The notes below the pieces were generated by a model. The model made no database searches, had not been told where the DNA came from, and was given only the letters and a program-made list of their open reading frames with translations. From contig NZ_BMRE01000048.1 of the NCBI RefSeq assembly GCF_014648475.1, forward strand, positions 1-64,000: a stretch of DNA of 64,000 nucleotides, given 5' to 3'. Of this stretch, positions 1 to 8,869 are shown piece after piece. This DNA is from Lentzea flava (GTDB taxonomy: Bacteria; Actinomycetota; Actinomycetes; Mycobacteriales; Pseudonocardiaceae). Made by a program: the position numbers and the translations under genes. Positions within the stretch are counted from its first letter, which is position 1; every line of letters starts with the position of its first letter.

Positions 1-709
1 GATCGGCGCGCAGCATCAGGTCGATCAGTTCGGCCAGGGCGTCGCCCTGGCGCTCGTCGCGCGAGCGCGGGTCCGGGCCCTCGGCGGTGGTCGGCCGGGG
101 CTTGGCCAGCGGGTCCAGCAGCGTCACCAGCGTCGCGCCGGTGACCGCGTCCAGGGTCGCCGCGAGCTTCCAGTCCCCGGCCTTGTTCTGCCGCAGCGTC
201 AGCCGGTTGCCATCGGGCGCGGGTTCGGGGTCACGGGGTTCGGGGTCGTTCTGGTAGAGGCCGTAGGCCAGGTCTTTGCCGAACGTGCGCACCGCGGCGG
301 GCTCGTGGTCGCGGGCGCAGTCCACGACCAGGTTCTCGACCTCGGCGGGCAGGTGCTTCATCGCCTCGGCGACCGCGGCGACGTGGTCGAGCGACAGCGC
401 GCCCTCGGCCGCGGCCGCGGCGGTCACTGGAAGGGCCGGGGCGAGTTCGCTGCCGGTCGGGGTGATCTCACTGCTGAGCAGGACGGCCTGCTCGACCCAG
501 CGCCGGGCGGTCGTCGGATCCCAGCGGAGGGCGTGCCGCAACACCTGCGGCAGAGTTTTGTACCCCAGCTCCGCGGCGGCTCCGCGCCGATTCAACTCGG
601 CGATGTCCTGCATCACCGCATATTCGCGCGCCCGGATTTCCGTCACCTTGCCGACGATGCTGCGCAGCAGCTCGTCAGTGGAGAGGAGTGGAAGCCTGGG
701 GTCGCTCAC
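1..709 (-). CDS. DUF222 (13E12-repeat type) protein, 3' end beyond window
   Basis: The gene reads leftwards and leaves the window at base 1, so only the first 236 codons are present. The GTG start at 709 is the first start after an AT-rich stretch holding a TAATAT-like -10 element. The visible part matches the DUF222 domain: an alpha-helical N-terminus, the pattern LGYKTLPQVLRHAL, then RWVEQAVLL and an ALSLDHVAAVAEAM segment. In this actinobacterial family the DUF222 domain is normally followed by an HNH endonuclease motif, which would lie outside the window. Such proteins are often found in many copies per genome and their role is unsettled. A nuclease function is inferred from the family only. 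Confidence 0.75.
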   Translation of the reverse strand, partial: MSDPRLPLLSTDELLRSIVGKVTEIRAREYAVMQDIAELNRRGAAAELGYKTLPQVLRHALRWDPTTARRWVEQAVLLSSEITPTGSELAPALPVTAAAAAEGALSLDHVAAVAEAMKHLPAEVENLVVDCARDHEPAAVRTFGKDLAYGLYQNDPEPRDPEPAPDGNRLTLRQNKAGDWKLAATLDAVTGATLVTLLDPLAKPRPTTAEGPDPRSRDERQGDALAELIDLMLRAD

Positions 710-854
710 GTGTTCGACTCTACCGCAAGATCACGAGAATATTACGGTCGAAAATGAACACCATCGAGTGAATCGAACCCGACCCCCCGAAGTCAAGCCC
801 CAATCGCAATTGTCGCGAAACGGCGATGACGCAACCAAAGCTCGGTAATCCCAC

Positions 855-2090
855 TCACATGCTCACCAGCCGCCTGTTCCGCTGCACGATCCGCTCCAAA
901 TACCCAGCCACGGCCCGGACGGACGGCAACCCGAGCACCTCCCGCTGAGCCCTCCGCACCCCACCCCTAATCTCCCCGCTCCCCAGCCCCCGCCGGCAGG
1001 CCGCAGCAACCGCACCCGGCGAAAATCCCTGCACCCGAACCCCGAGCCCCAGCTCACTAACCCGATGCGCGTTGTGCATCTGATCGTGCATCACAGGCAG
1101 CACCGCAACGGGCACCCCGGCCCGCATGGCCTCACGAATCGAGTTGTACCCGCCGTGCGACACCAGCAAATCCGCAGCCTGCAACAACAACGCCTGCGGC
1201 ACAGCTTCGACCAGATGCACGTGCGGCGCGGCGGACACCTCAACCGGCAGCCCGCCGGTGAGCACCACCGCCTCGCAGTCCACATCAGACAGACCGGCGA
1301 TCAGAACTTCCAGATGCGCCAGCGGTGAGTGCCGCAGCACAGCATCCGGGATCGCGTCGAAGTCGAAGAGCCGCAACGCCGACTCGGAAGCGAACACCCC
1401 GCCGGACGTGCTGGTCGACGCAACCACGAGCGGGCGCGCGGGATCGAGATCGGCGAGCCACTGCGGCAAGCGCTCCCCGGCGCTGTGGTGTGAGGGTTGC
1501 TGATAGGCGAACGCGGCGGGCATGGGTTGGCGCGCAAAGGAATACGCCGGAGGGAGAGCGTCCAGCCGCCCGTACCGATGTGCTGAGTCGAGCGATTCGT
1601 GCAGCGGCAGACGAAGTTCCGCACGTCGTTCGTTCAACGCGCACAGCAGCGTCAGGCGGTCCATGTACTGGCCGACACCGGTGGGTGCGGCCACGTGCGG
1701 TACGCCTAGCCGTTCTGCCACAAGCATTCCCGCGAACTCGATGCCCGCGCGCAGCACCAGGTGTGGCCGGAAGTCGGCGGCCACGGGCAGCAGGGCTCGC
1801 ACTGCCGCGGTGATGTGCGGGCCCGCCGCGAACTCGACGATCATCTCGTCGGCGAACGGGTCGTAGTCCGGGGGGAGCGTGAGCACCTCGCCCTGCAGCA
1901 GGTCGGCGAGCTGGTCGCACACCTCGGGCAGCACGCCGGCGCAGCGCACCGGTTCCTGGGCGAAGCCGCGCAGGACTGAGACCGGGCCCGCTACCAGTAC
2001 TTCGTGGCCCAGTTCGGTGAGCATCGTCACGAGGGGGAGCATGGCGCGCGCGTGGGCAGCCGAGAACGCGACTGTGCACAACACGCGCAC
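855..2090 (-). CDS. UGT/MGT-like glycosyltransferase (GT-B fold)
   Basis: A 411-residue glycosyltransferase of the macrolide/UGT type (GT1-like). The N-terminal half opens with a Rossmann strand and the pattern FSAAHARAMLPL typical of the acceptor-binding lobe. The C-terminal donor-binding lobe carries PQALLLQAADLLVSHGGYNS followed by GVPVAVLPVMHDQ, the usual nucleotide-sugar binding signature with HGG and a D/Q pair. I chose the GTG at 2090 because GGGGAGG lies 6 bases upstream; a longer reading to 2171 would add unconserved residues and run close to the divergent deacetylase gene. Family members transfer sugars to small lipophilic acceptors; the acceptor here is unknown. No natural-product genes adjoin it. 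Confidence 0.8.
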   Translation of the reverse strand: MRVLCTVAFSAAHARAMLPLVTMLTELGHEVLVAGPVSVLRGFAQEPVRCAGVLPEVCDQLADLLQGEVLTLPPDYDPFADEMIVEFAAGPHITAAVRALLPVAADFRPHLVLRAGIEFAGMLVAERLGVPHVAAPTGVGQYMDRLTLLCALNERRAELRLPLHESLDSAHRYGRLDALPPAYSFARQPMPAAFAYQQPSHHSAGERLPQWLADLDPARPLVVASTSTSGGVFASESALRLFDFDAIPDAVLRHSPLAHLEVLIAGLSDVDCEAVVLTGGLPVEVSAAPHVHLVEAVPQALLLQAADLLVSHGGYNSIREAMRAGVPVAVLPVMHDQMHNAHRVSELGLGVRVQGFSPGAVAAACRRGLGSGEIRGGVRRAQREVLGLPSVRAVAGYLERIVQRNRRLVSM

Positions 2091-2191
2091 GACGAACCTC
2101 CCCTGCCGCCAAGGGTCCTGGTTCCCCACAGTAGGGAGCGTTGCGGGCGCGGTGGAATGGGGGAGTTCCACTCACGGGTAACGTCGCGGAC

Positions 2192-2941
2192 ATGGCGACA
2201 CTGGTGACGTTCCACGCTCATCCCGACGACGAGTGCATCGTCACGGGTGGTGTGATGCGGAAGGCGTTCGAGGAGGGGCATCGGGTTGTGCTCGTCGTCG
2301 CCACCCGCGGGGAGGCCGGTGAGGTACCGGACTTCCTGGAACCGGGTGAGGAGCTGTGGCAGCGGCGGGTGGACGAGACGTACGCGGCGGCCGACCTGCT
2401 GGGGGTGGCGCGGGTGGAGTTCCTGGGCTACCTGGACTCCGGGATGATGGGGGACGAGCGCAACGACCGGCCGGGATCGTTCTGGACGGCCGACGTCGAG
2501 GAGGCCGCGCGCAAACTGGCCGCGATCCTGGAGGAAGAGGACGCGAAGGCGCTCACGATCTACGACAGCTTCGGCGGTTACGGCCACCCCGACCACATCC
2601 AGGTGCACCGCGTGGGCCAGCGCGCCGCGGAGATCGCCGGTACGCCCGCGGTCTACCAGGCGATGGTGAAGGAGTCGGAGTTCCGCGAGGCGATGCGGCG
2701 GGCGGGAGAGGCGGAACCGCCGCCGCTGGGCGAGGACGCCGTGCCGGAGTCGGAGCTCAACGTGGGTGTCGACGTCAGCAAGTACCTGGACGTGAAGCGG
2801 GCCGCGATGCGCGCGCACGCCTCGCAGATCCCCGAGCAGTCGTTCTTCCTGGCGCTGGACGACGAGACGTTCGCCCACGTCTTCGGCACCGAGTGGTTCA
2901 TCCGCGAAGGCCACGGACCGGAAACCGCTCTGGACCTCTAG
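2192..2941 (+). CDS. PIG-L (LmbE) family deacetylase
   Basis: A 249-residue zinc-dependent de-N-acetylase of the PIG-L/LmbE/MshB superfamily. The N-terminal motif AHPDDE (residues 9-14) supplies the zinc ligands His10 and Asp13 and the catalytic base Asp12. GYGHPDH near residue 135 supplies the third zinc ligand. In actinomycetes the family includes MshB and Mca of mycothiol metabolism and deacetylases acting on N-acetylglucosamine conjugates. The internal PPPLGEDAVPESELN loop and the C-terminal VKRAAMRAHASQI are typical of the Mca/MshB side of the family, but which substrate it uses cannot be read from sequence. The start at 2192 gives the conserved N-terminus; an upstream in-frame ATG at 2141 would overlap the divergent promoter region. 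Confidence 0.85.
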   Translation: MATLVTFHAHPDDECIVTGGVMRKAFEEGHRVVLVVATRGEAGEVPDFLEPGEELWQRRVDETYAAADLLGVARVEFLGYLDSGMMGDERNDRPGSFWTADVEEAARKLAAILEEEDAKALTIYDSFGGYGHPDHIQVHRVGQRAAEIAGTPAVYQAMVKESEFREAMRRAGEAEPPPLGEDAVPESELNVGVDVSKYLDVKRAAMRAHASQIPEQSFFLALDDETFAHVFGTEWFIREGHGPETALDL

Positions 2942-2947
2942 GAGCGC

Positions 2948-2972
2948 GGGGGCGGTCCGCAGGGCCGCCCCC
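2948..2972. terminator. Bidirectional hairpin terminator
   Basis: An 8-bp perfect G/C stem (2948-2955 with 2965-2972) with a 9-base loop lies in the 53-base gap between the convergent deacetylase and LAXTG-protein genes. No long T run follows on either side, as is common in high-GC actinomycetes. Confidence 0.6.
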
Positions 2973-2994
2973 GGTTCCGTGTTGCTCAGCTGGT

Positions 2995-3594
2995 TCAGGC
3001 GCTGCGGCGGCGGCGCAGGAACAGCAGGGTGCCGGCACCGGCGCCGACGAGACCCAGGCCCGAGAGCAGCAGCCACAGCGGGGACGCGCCGGTCGCCGCG
3101 AGCGGCGGTTCCGGCGTGCTGCCACCGGGAGCCGGCGGCGTCACGGAGGACGAGGGCGCCTCCGTCGTCGTGGTGGTGGTCGTGGTCGTGGTCTCCGACG
3201 GCGGCGTCGACTGCGTCGGCGGCGCCTGGACGCACGACTTGACCAGCTTCTCCCAGTTGAAGTCGTAGCTCTTCTTCGGCGTGGTGTCGGACGCCTTCAC
3301 CTCGACGACGAAGTTGTGGTCGACGGAGGCGTCGAGCTTGTCCCACGTCTTCGACCAGCTGTCGCCGAAGTTCCTGGTCGGCTCGAGGACGGTGGTGCCG
3401 TCCTTGACGATCACGGTGTTCTTGTCACCGGGCGCGTACTGGGTGAGCTTCACCTTCAGCACGGTCACTTTGGCGTTCTGGTCGCAGTAGGCCTCCACCT
3501 TCGGGGTGTGGGCACTGGCCGGGGTGGCCAGGGCCAGGGAGGCCAGAGTCGCGGTGGCGGTCACCGCGAACGCGCCGAGAACTCTACTTGCCAA
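2995..3594 (-). CDS. Secreted LAXTG-type cell-wall-anchored protein
   Basis: A 199-residue exported protein. Residues 1-28 form a signal peptide ending in TPASA. The mature part has a small beta-rich domain with two cysteines that may pair, then a Pro/Thr/Ser linker with a run of ten threonines. The C-terminus carries LAATG, a hydrophobic span and an RRRR tail. LAXTG with this tail is the recognition signal of class E sortases known in streptomycetes, so covalent attachment to peptidoglycan is likely. No sortase gene is in the window. The start is a TTG at 3594 with AGGAG nine bases upstream. The domain itself I do not recognise. Expression from its own promoter in the 133-base gap upstream is inferred. 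Confidence 0.75.
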   Translation of the reverse strand: MASRVLGAFAVTATATLASLALATPASAHTPKVEAYCDQNAKVTVLKVKLTQYAPGDKNTVIVKDGTTVLEPTRNFGDSWSKTWDKLDASVDHNFVVEVKASDTTPKKSYDFNWEKLVKSCVQAPPTQSTPPSETTTTTTTTTTEAPSSSVTPPAPGGSTPEPPLAATGASPLWLLLSGLGLVGAGAGTLLFLRRRRSA

Positions 3595-3727
3595 CGGATT
3601 TCTCCTGCTCTAGTTGGTGCGTGGCGGATCGAGCACATCAGGTTTCTTGATCACCCGACCGGGTGAACCGCGCCACGCTAGCAACACTGAGCGGTCGAAA
3701 GGTCACTGTCCGGCAACACTTGAATCG

Positions 3728-6586
3728 TCAATCAGGGAATTTCGTCACCCGTTCGAGGAGGCCGAGCATCCCGGCGACCAGTCGCATCTGGTCCACTCCG
3801 CGCACGTCGGCGTCCAGCAGCCGCGGCGAGCAGATCATCACCGCGAGCACCTGGGCACGGGAGAGTGCCACGTTCAATCTGTTACGTGACAAAAGAAAGT
3901 CCAGGCCACGCGGCAGGTCCACGGTGGACGACGACGTCATGGACATGATGACCGCGGGCGCCTCCTGCCCCTGGAAGCGGTCCACTGTGCCCACTCGCGT
4001 TTCGTCGAACCCCGCATCGGCGAGCCGTCGGCGGATCACCCTGACCTGCAGGTTGTAGGGCGCGACCACGAGAATGTCCGCATCGGTCAGTTCGCGCGTT
4101 TTGCCGTTGTCCGTCCACGTACGACCGACGATTCGGCGCACCGTGTCCACCACGGCGTCTGCCTCTTCGGTCGACGACGTGATGTTGTGCCGGTGATCGA
4201 CCTCACGCAGGTAGATGCCGGGCTCGATGCCCTCGATCGAACGGTTGTGAGCGGTTTCGTGCGAATGGAGCAGTCCCGCGTACGACAGCTCCGACACCGG
4301 CTTGCACACCGCCGGGTGCATGCGGCGCGTCTCGGCCAGGAAGTAGCCCAGATGGCCGGGGATGACGTCCGCGTCGCCGAGCAGGTGCCCGAGCGCCGAC
4401 GCGTCCGATCCCGGTGGGTGCACGCCCTGCACGACCTGCGGCAGCTGCTGCGGATCTCCCAGCAGCACGAGGTTCCTGGCGGCGGTGGCCACCGCCACGG
4501 CGTCGGCGAGGGCGAACTGGCCGGCCTCGTCGATGATCATCACGTCGAACGGCTGGGCCTTGATCACGGCGTTGGTGAACGTCCACGCGGTGCCGCCGAC
4601 GAGGTGCCCCTGGGGGTGCTCCTCCCGCCAGCGGGCCAGCGCGCCGTTGTCCTTCGGCTGGTCCCAGGGGCAGTCCTCCTCCGGCTTTCCCTTGGGGCGC
4701 TTGGCCATCGGGATGCCGGGGTCGACGCTGGACAGCACGTTCTCCACGGCCTTGTGCGACGTGGACGTCACCGCGACGGTCTTGCCCTGGTCGATCAGGT
4801 GCTTCACGAGCTTGGTCGCGAGGTAGGTCTTGCCGGCGCCGGGCGGCCCCTGCACCGCGAGCGTGCCGCCGTCGAGCTGGTCGACGGCCTTGATCACGGC
4901 CTGCACGACGTCCGGGTGCTGCGGCAGCGGCTGTGCGGGCGGGGTGCGCAGCAGCAGGTCGATGCCGGGGTTGCGGGGCAGCAGCGGCAGCAGGTGCACG
5001 GCCTGTTCGGCGAGCTCCGCGACCGCCTCGTCCTTCGGCGCCGCCGGAACCGGGCTGCCGGGCAGCACCGCGATCGGCAGTTCGGAGTGCTCCTGCGAGG
5101 TGCTTTCGGTGAGCACCAGCTCGTACGGGTTGTCGTCCGCCACGACGGCGTTGCGCGTGACGTTGCCGGGGTAGAGCAGCCTGACCTGCTCGTCCTTGCC
5201 GAACGGGTGCGGCCGCTCCGGGTCGATCCGCGCGTGCACCTGGCGCTTGTGCGTGCGGACCCGTCCGCTCGGTGGCACCCAGTCCTCGGCCTTGAGCGTG
5301 ATCGGCACCGCGCAGTTGGAGTCGGTCTCCAGATCGGAGATCGGCGCGCTCGCCTGCCGGAAGAAGTCACCCCACGCGGGGCTCGCCTCCCGCCGGTGGT
5401 AGCCGACCGTCGCCGCGAACAACGTGTGCCCCTCGGCGATCAGCGGCTCGGTCAGGGCGGCCATCCGCCGCGCTCGTTCCGCGGCCTTCTCCAACGCGGC
5501 CTCGTCGCGCTCCTCCCGGACCGCCGTCTCGATCCCGTGCTCGCGCTTGATCTTCTCCAGCAGATCCCGCACACCCCTGGTGGGAACGTCGTCGTGCAGC
5601 AACGGTTTCAGGGCCTGCAGCGTGTACTCCCGAGTGGACACCCGCAGCACCCGGCGGGTGAGCGCGCCCAGGTCGACGCAGCGCCGCACGAGTTCGTCCA
5701 CTTCGGACTCCCTCGTCGCGGTGCGCGCCGCCCGCCCGGCGAGGTCGTGCGGCGTGAAGTGGTACACGGTGCCCGTGGGCGTGCGGTCGACGAACTCCGC
5801 GAACGTGCCCTCCCAGCCGGGCGTGCGGAACGTGTCGCCGTCGACCTCCAGGAAGACGTCGTCCTCGGCCGGTTCCGGCAGGTGCTGCAACGCCTCCGGG
5901 GCGACGACCTCGTAGGTCGTGACGCCGGTGCGTTCCTGCTGCACCTGCAACCGGGCCTGCGCGGTCAGCGCGGTGAAGCTCGCGGGCGACAGCGTGGCTG
6001 GCCGTTCCTCGGTGGCCGCGAGCGCGTCGATGGTGTCGATGCCGGCGGACACCAGCTTCCGCCGCTGGTCGGCGCGCAGCCCGGCGACGAGCGACAGGTC
6101 ACGGGCCTCTTCGCGGCCGGTGGCGCAGTGCCGGGCGAAGCGGCAGCCGGTGCACGCCGCCCTGACGTCGCCCCACGACCGCTTCGGCGCTGGTCCTGGG
6201 TTCGCGAGCCGCGCCTTGAGGCGGCTCAGCAGGGGAGCGAAGTCGGCGATCCGGAACGAGGTGCGCCTGCCGTCGACCAGCAGGTGCGCCCGCTCGGCAC
6301 CGACCGCCTGAGCGGCCGCGGTGAGGCTCAGCACGGCCAGCGGAGTGGCCTCCTCCGCGGACGGCTCGTAGCCGGTGGGCGTGCGGATCAACGTTGCCGA
6401 GCAGTGGAAAACGCCGTCGAAGAAGACGGCGTTCTCGATGACGTCCACACCCGCGCGCATCTCGTCGGCGGTGCGGGCGGCCAGGACGCGCAGCTCGGCC
6501 GGATCACCCTGCCGATCGCCGCGGCCCAGGTAGCTGCGGTGCTCGCACTCGAGCAGGTCGACGAGGTCGGACGGGCTGGCGAGCAT
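3728..6586 (-). CDS. TM0106-type RecB-like domain fused to UPF1/Dna2-like helicase
   Basis: A 952-residue protein. The N-terminal 200 residues resemble the TM0106 RecB/Cas4-like nuclease domain, with four cysteines (14, 145, 148, 154) positioned to bind an iron-sulfur cluster. The C-terminal half is a superfamily 1 helicase: Walker A GPPGAGKT near residue 575, DEAGQ Walker B near 680, GDPQQLPQV, VDRFQGQE and a terminal RLNVALSRA motif, as in Dna2, UPF1 and Senataxin. The usual nuclease motif of this domain (YEVxDxK) reads YEPSAEEATP here, so the nuclease site looks degenerate. The family is thought to act in DNA repair or nucleic-acid processing; the real substrate is unknown. Ku lies 92 bases upstream on the same strand, suggesting a shared repair role. 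Confidence 0.85.
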   Translation of the reverse strand: MLASPSDLVDLLECEHRSYLGRGDRQGDPAELRVLAARTADEMRAGVDVIENAVFFDGVFHCSATLIRTPTGYEPSAEEATPLAVLSLTAAAQAVGAERAHLLVDGRRTSFRIADFAPLLSRLKARLANPGPAPKRSWGDVRAACTGCRFARHCATGREEARDLSLVAGLRADQRRKLVSAGIDTIDALAATEERPATLSPASFTALTAQARLQVQQERTGVTTYEVVAPEALQHLPEPAEDDVFLEVDGDTFRTPGWEGTFAEFVDRTPTGTVYHFTPHDLAGRAARTATRESEVDELVRRCVDLGALTRRVLRVSTREYTLQALKPLLHDDVPTRGVRDLLEKIKREHGIETAVREERDEAALEKAAERARRMAALTEPLIAEGHTLFAATVGYHRREASPAWGDFFRQASAPISDLETDSNCAVPITLKAEDWVPPSGRVRTHKRQVHARIDPERPHPFGKDEQVRLLYPGNVTRNAVVADDNPYELVLTESTSQEHSELPIAVLPGSPVPAAPKDEAVAELAEQAVHLLPLLPRNPGIDLLLRTPPAQPLPQHPDVVQAVIKAVDQLDGGTLAVQGPPGAGKTYLATKLVKHLIDQGKTVAVTSTSHKAVENVLSSVDPGIPMAKRPKGKPEEDCPWDQPKDNGALARWREEHPQGHLVGGTAWTFTNAVIKAQPFDVMIIDEAGQFALADAVAVATAARNLVLLGDPQQLPQVVQGVHPPGSDASALGHLLGDADVIPGHLGYFLAETRRMHPAVCKPVSELSYAGLLHSHETAHNRSIEGIEPGIYLREVDHRHNITSSTEEADAVVDTVRRIVGRTWTDNGKTRELTDADILVVAPYNLQVRVIRRRLADAGFDETRVGTVDRFQGQEAPAVIMSMTSSSTVDLPRGLDFLLSRNRLNVALSRAQVLAVMICSPRLLDADVRGVDQMRLVAGMLGLLERVTKFPD

Positions 6587-6678
6587 GGGAAGTGATGCTA
6601 GCCAGCACCCCCGGCGGCACGGGCGAACGACCCGCGTTCATCCCCGTCACGCGGGTCGTCCGCCCGCGCCGCCAGGAG

Positions 6679-7341
6679 CTACACGTTCGCCTCGACCAGC
6701 TTCAGCAGGGCCTCGGCGTGGGTGTTCGGGTAGTCGTGCGGCCGGAACGGCCTGGTCTGCGCCCGCACCAGCGCCGCCGCCGCGGCCAGTTCGCCGGTGC
6801 GCACCTCGGTGTCGCGGTGCAGGAACGGGAAGTGCGGTTCGCGGACCTCGTCGGGCCACAGCAGCGTGTGCAGGACGATCACGCCGTGCTGGGGGCGCAG
6901 AGCGGCGAGGGTTTCCTTGCCGCGCAACCCGAACTTCACGATCGCCGCGGTCTTGGTGCGTTCCAGGGTCTCGCGCAGCAGCACGTACGAGCGGACCGAG
7001 AGGTCGTCCGGTTCGACGTAGTAGCTGCGGTGCAACGCGATCGGGTCGAGGTCGGTCTGCGGCGCGAACTGCTGGACGTCGATGACGCCGTCCTCGGGGG
7101 CCGGCAGGTCGCGCGGGTCGATCTGCACGATCCGGCCGTCCTCCAGCTCGTAGCCGCGGCCGATGTCGTCCGGGGTCAGGCGCAGCGAGCACTCGCCGCA
7201 CACCTGCTGATGCCGGACGCGGCCGCTGTCCTCGCGGTGCACCAGGTGCACCCTGCCGCGGTGTTCCGTCGACGCGGCCACCAGCCGCACCGTCATCGTC
7301 GTCATGCCGAACCGAAGTGCTCCCCGCCACACAGTTCTCAT
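6679..7341 (-). CDS. ku: Ku protein, short form (non-homologous end joining)
   Basis: A 220-residue bacterial Ku homologue that would form a ring-shaped dimer on double-strand DNA ends and recruit ligase LigD. The start MRTVWRGALRFGM matches the family N-terminus (WxGxxxFG), followed by RLVAAS, a Cys-x2-Cys pair within CGEC, the YELEDG segment, and the core RSYYVEPD and ALLKLVEAN motifs. I used the ATG at 7341; a GTG at 7362 is in frame but precedes the conserved start. It ends directly after the core and lacks the lysine-rich C-terminal tail of many actinobacterial Ku proteins. No ligD gene is in the window. It may share an operon with the SDR-like gene upstream and the helicase gene downstream. 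Confidence 0.9.
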   Translation of the reverse strand: MRTVWRGALRFGMTTMTVRLVAASTEHRGRVHLVHREDSGRVRHQQVCGECSLRLTPDDIGRGYELEDGRIVQIDPRDLPAPEDGVIDVQQFAPQTDLDPIALHRSYYVEPDDLSVRSYVLLRETLERTKTAAIVKFGLRGKETLAALRPQHGVIVLHTLLWPDEVREPHFPFLHRDTEVRTGELAAAAALVRAQTRPFRPHDYPNTHAEALLKLVEANV

Positions 7342-7447
7342 GACAAATGGGTACTCGAACACGTGGTCGAATAGTCGCTCTGCGTGACGAAAGGACTCGT
7401 TCGGATGCGTCCGACCGGTACCTCGGACACGTGCGGCGGGACATTCC

Positions 7448-8833
7448 CTACCAGGGCGCCGGTGCGTAGTCCTTCAGGAAGCACCCGTACAGGTCCTCGC
7501 CAGCCTCGCCGCGCACGATCGGGTCGTACACGCGCGCGGCCCCGTCCACCAGGTCCAGCGGAGCGTGGAAGCCCTCGTCGGCGAGCCGCATCTTCAACGG
7601 GTGCGGGCGCTCGTCGGTGATCCAGCCGGTGTCGACCGCGGTCATCAGAATGCCGTCGGTGGCCAGCATCTCCTCGGCGCTGGTGCGCGTCAACATGTTC
7701 AGCGCCGCCTTCGCCATGTTCGTGTGCGGGTGTCCGGAACCCTTGTAGGCGCGGGAGAACTGACCCTCCATCGCGGACACGTTCACCACGTACTTGCGCC
7801 GGAACGCGGACTTCGCCATCGCCGGGCGCAGCCGCGAGATGAGCAGGAACGGCGCGGTCGAGTTGCACAGCTGCACTTCCAGCAGCTCCACCGGGTCGAC
7901 CTCGTCGACGTTCTGCACCCACGAGTTGGTCGCGGCGGTGTCCGGCACCAGGCCGCCCGCGTCGATGTCCTTCGAGCCCGCCATCAGCGCCAGCGTCGTC
8001 ACCGAGTGCGCCTCTGGCACCGCGGTGCCGGGCAGGGCGAGCTGGCCGTGGCCGCCGAACGAGATCAGCTCGGGCCTGCGGGCGTCCCCGGTCAGCGCCT
8101 CGTGCTCGGCGGCGGCGAGCGGCGCGTAGGCACCGGAGGAGCGGCGCACGGTCTGCGCGGCGTTGTTGATCAGGACGTCCAACGGGCCGTGCGCGGCCAC
8201 CTCGTCGGCCAGCGCCAGCACCTGGGCCGGGTCGCGCAGGTCGATGCCCACGATCTTGAGCCGGTCGATCCAGTCGGCCGCGTCGGGCATCGAGGCGAAC
8301 CGGCGGGCGGCGTCCTTGGGGAACCGGGTGGTGATCGTGGTGTGCGCGCCGTCACGCAGGAGGCGCAGCGCGATGTACATGCCGATCTTCGCGCGGCCCC
8401 CGGTCAGCAGCGCGTTGCGGCCGGTCAGGTCCGTGCGCGCGTCCCGCTTGCTGTGGTTGAACGCGGCGCAGGACGGGCAGAGGTTGTGGTAGAAGGCGTC
8501 GACCTCGACGAACCGCTGCCGGCACGTGTAGCAGGAGCGCGCCCGCATCAGCGTGCCCGCCGTGGCGCCCTGGGCGTTCGACACGAGCGGCAGGCCCTGC
8601 GTCTCGTCGTCGATGCGGTCCGGCGACCCGGTGGCGGTCAGCGCCGTGACGGCCCTGTCGTTGGCCGTGATGGCGGCCTTGCGCTCGGCCTTCCGGAACT
8701 TCTTCGCGGCCTTGAAGATCTTCGCGGTGGCCCGGCGGACGCGCACCGCGTCCTCGTGCTCCGCTGGCAGGTCCTCGACCTGGGCAAGCACGCGCAGGCA
8801 GACTTCCAGCTCTGCGGGGTCGATCGAGGTCAT
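7448..8833 (-). CDS. SDR-fold protein with N-terminal zinc ribbon
   Basis: A 461-residue protein with a short-chain dehydrogenase fold. Residues 1-95 are helical and charged. Cys101, Cys104, Cys119 and Cys122 form a CxxC...CPSC zinc-ribbon. The Rossmann domain follows with TGGRAKIG (144-151) and LINNAAQT. The active-site serine is visible in VVNVSAMEG, but the usual YxxxK is replaced by TNMAK, so the catalytic tyrosine is missing while the lysine is kept. The long C-terminal tail includes TAVDTGWITDE. The start is the ATG at 8833, 36 bases from the divergent HAD gene; reading further upstream is only open-frame noise. The role is unknown; NAD(P) binding is likely, classical dehydrogenase chemistry less so. 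Confidence 0.8.
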   Translation of the reverse strand: MTSIDPAELEVCLRVLAQVEDLPAEHEDAVRVRRATAKIFKAAKKFRKAERKAAITANDRAVTALTATGSPDRIDDETQGLPLVSNAQGATAGTLMRARSCYTCRQRFVEVDAFYHNLCPSCAAFNHSKRDARTDLTGRNALLTGGRAKIGMYIALRLLRDGAHTTITTRFPKDAARRFASMPDAADWIDRLKIVGIDLRDPAQVLALADEVAAHGPLDVLINNAAQTVRRSSGAYAPLAAAEHEALTGDARRPELISFGGHGQLALPGTAVPEAHSVTTLALMAGSKDIDAGGLVPDTAATNSWVQNVDEVDPVELLEVQLCNSTAPFLLISRLRPAMAKSAFRRKYVVNVSAMEGQFSRAYKGSGHPHTNMAKAALNMLTRTSAEEMLATDGILMTAVDTGWITDERPHPLKMRLADEGFHAPLDLVDGAARVYDPIVRGEAGEDLYGCFLKDYAPAPW

Positions 8834-8869
8834 GAGCAGGCATTTTACGGGTGGAGGGGTGGTGGTCCG

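Noticed and set aside
3165..3195. GTC/GTG triplet repeat resembling a microsatellite
   Set aside because: It simply encodes the threonine run of the LAXTG protein.
2027..3346. 439-codon minus-strand frame across the PIG-L deacetylase
   Set aside because: It is antisense to a gene with an intact AHPDDE motif and crosses a terminator hairpin.
4187..6595. 802-codon open frame on the plus strand
   Set aside because: It is antisense to the helicase gene, which has clear Walker and helicase motifs; the frame is rich in Arg, Gly and Val without motifs.
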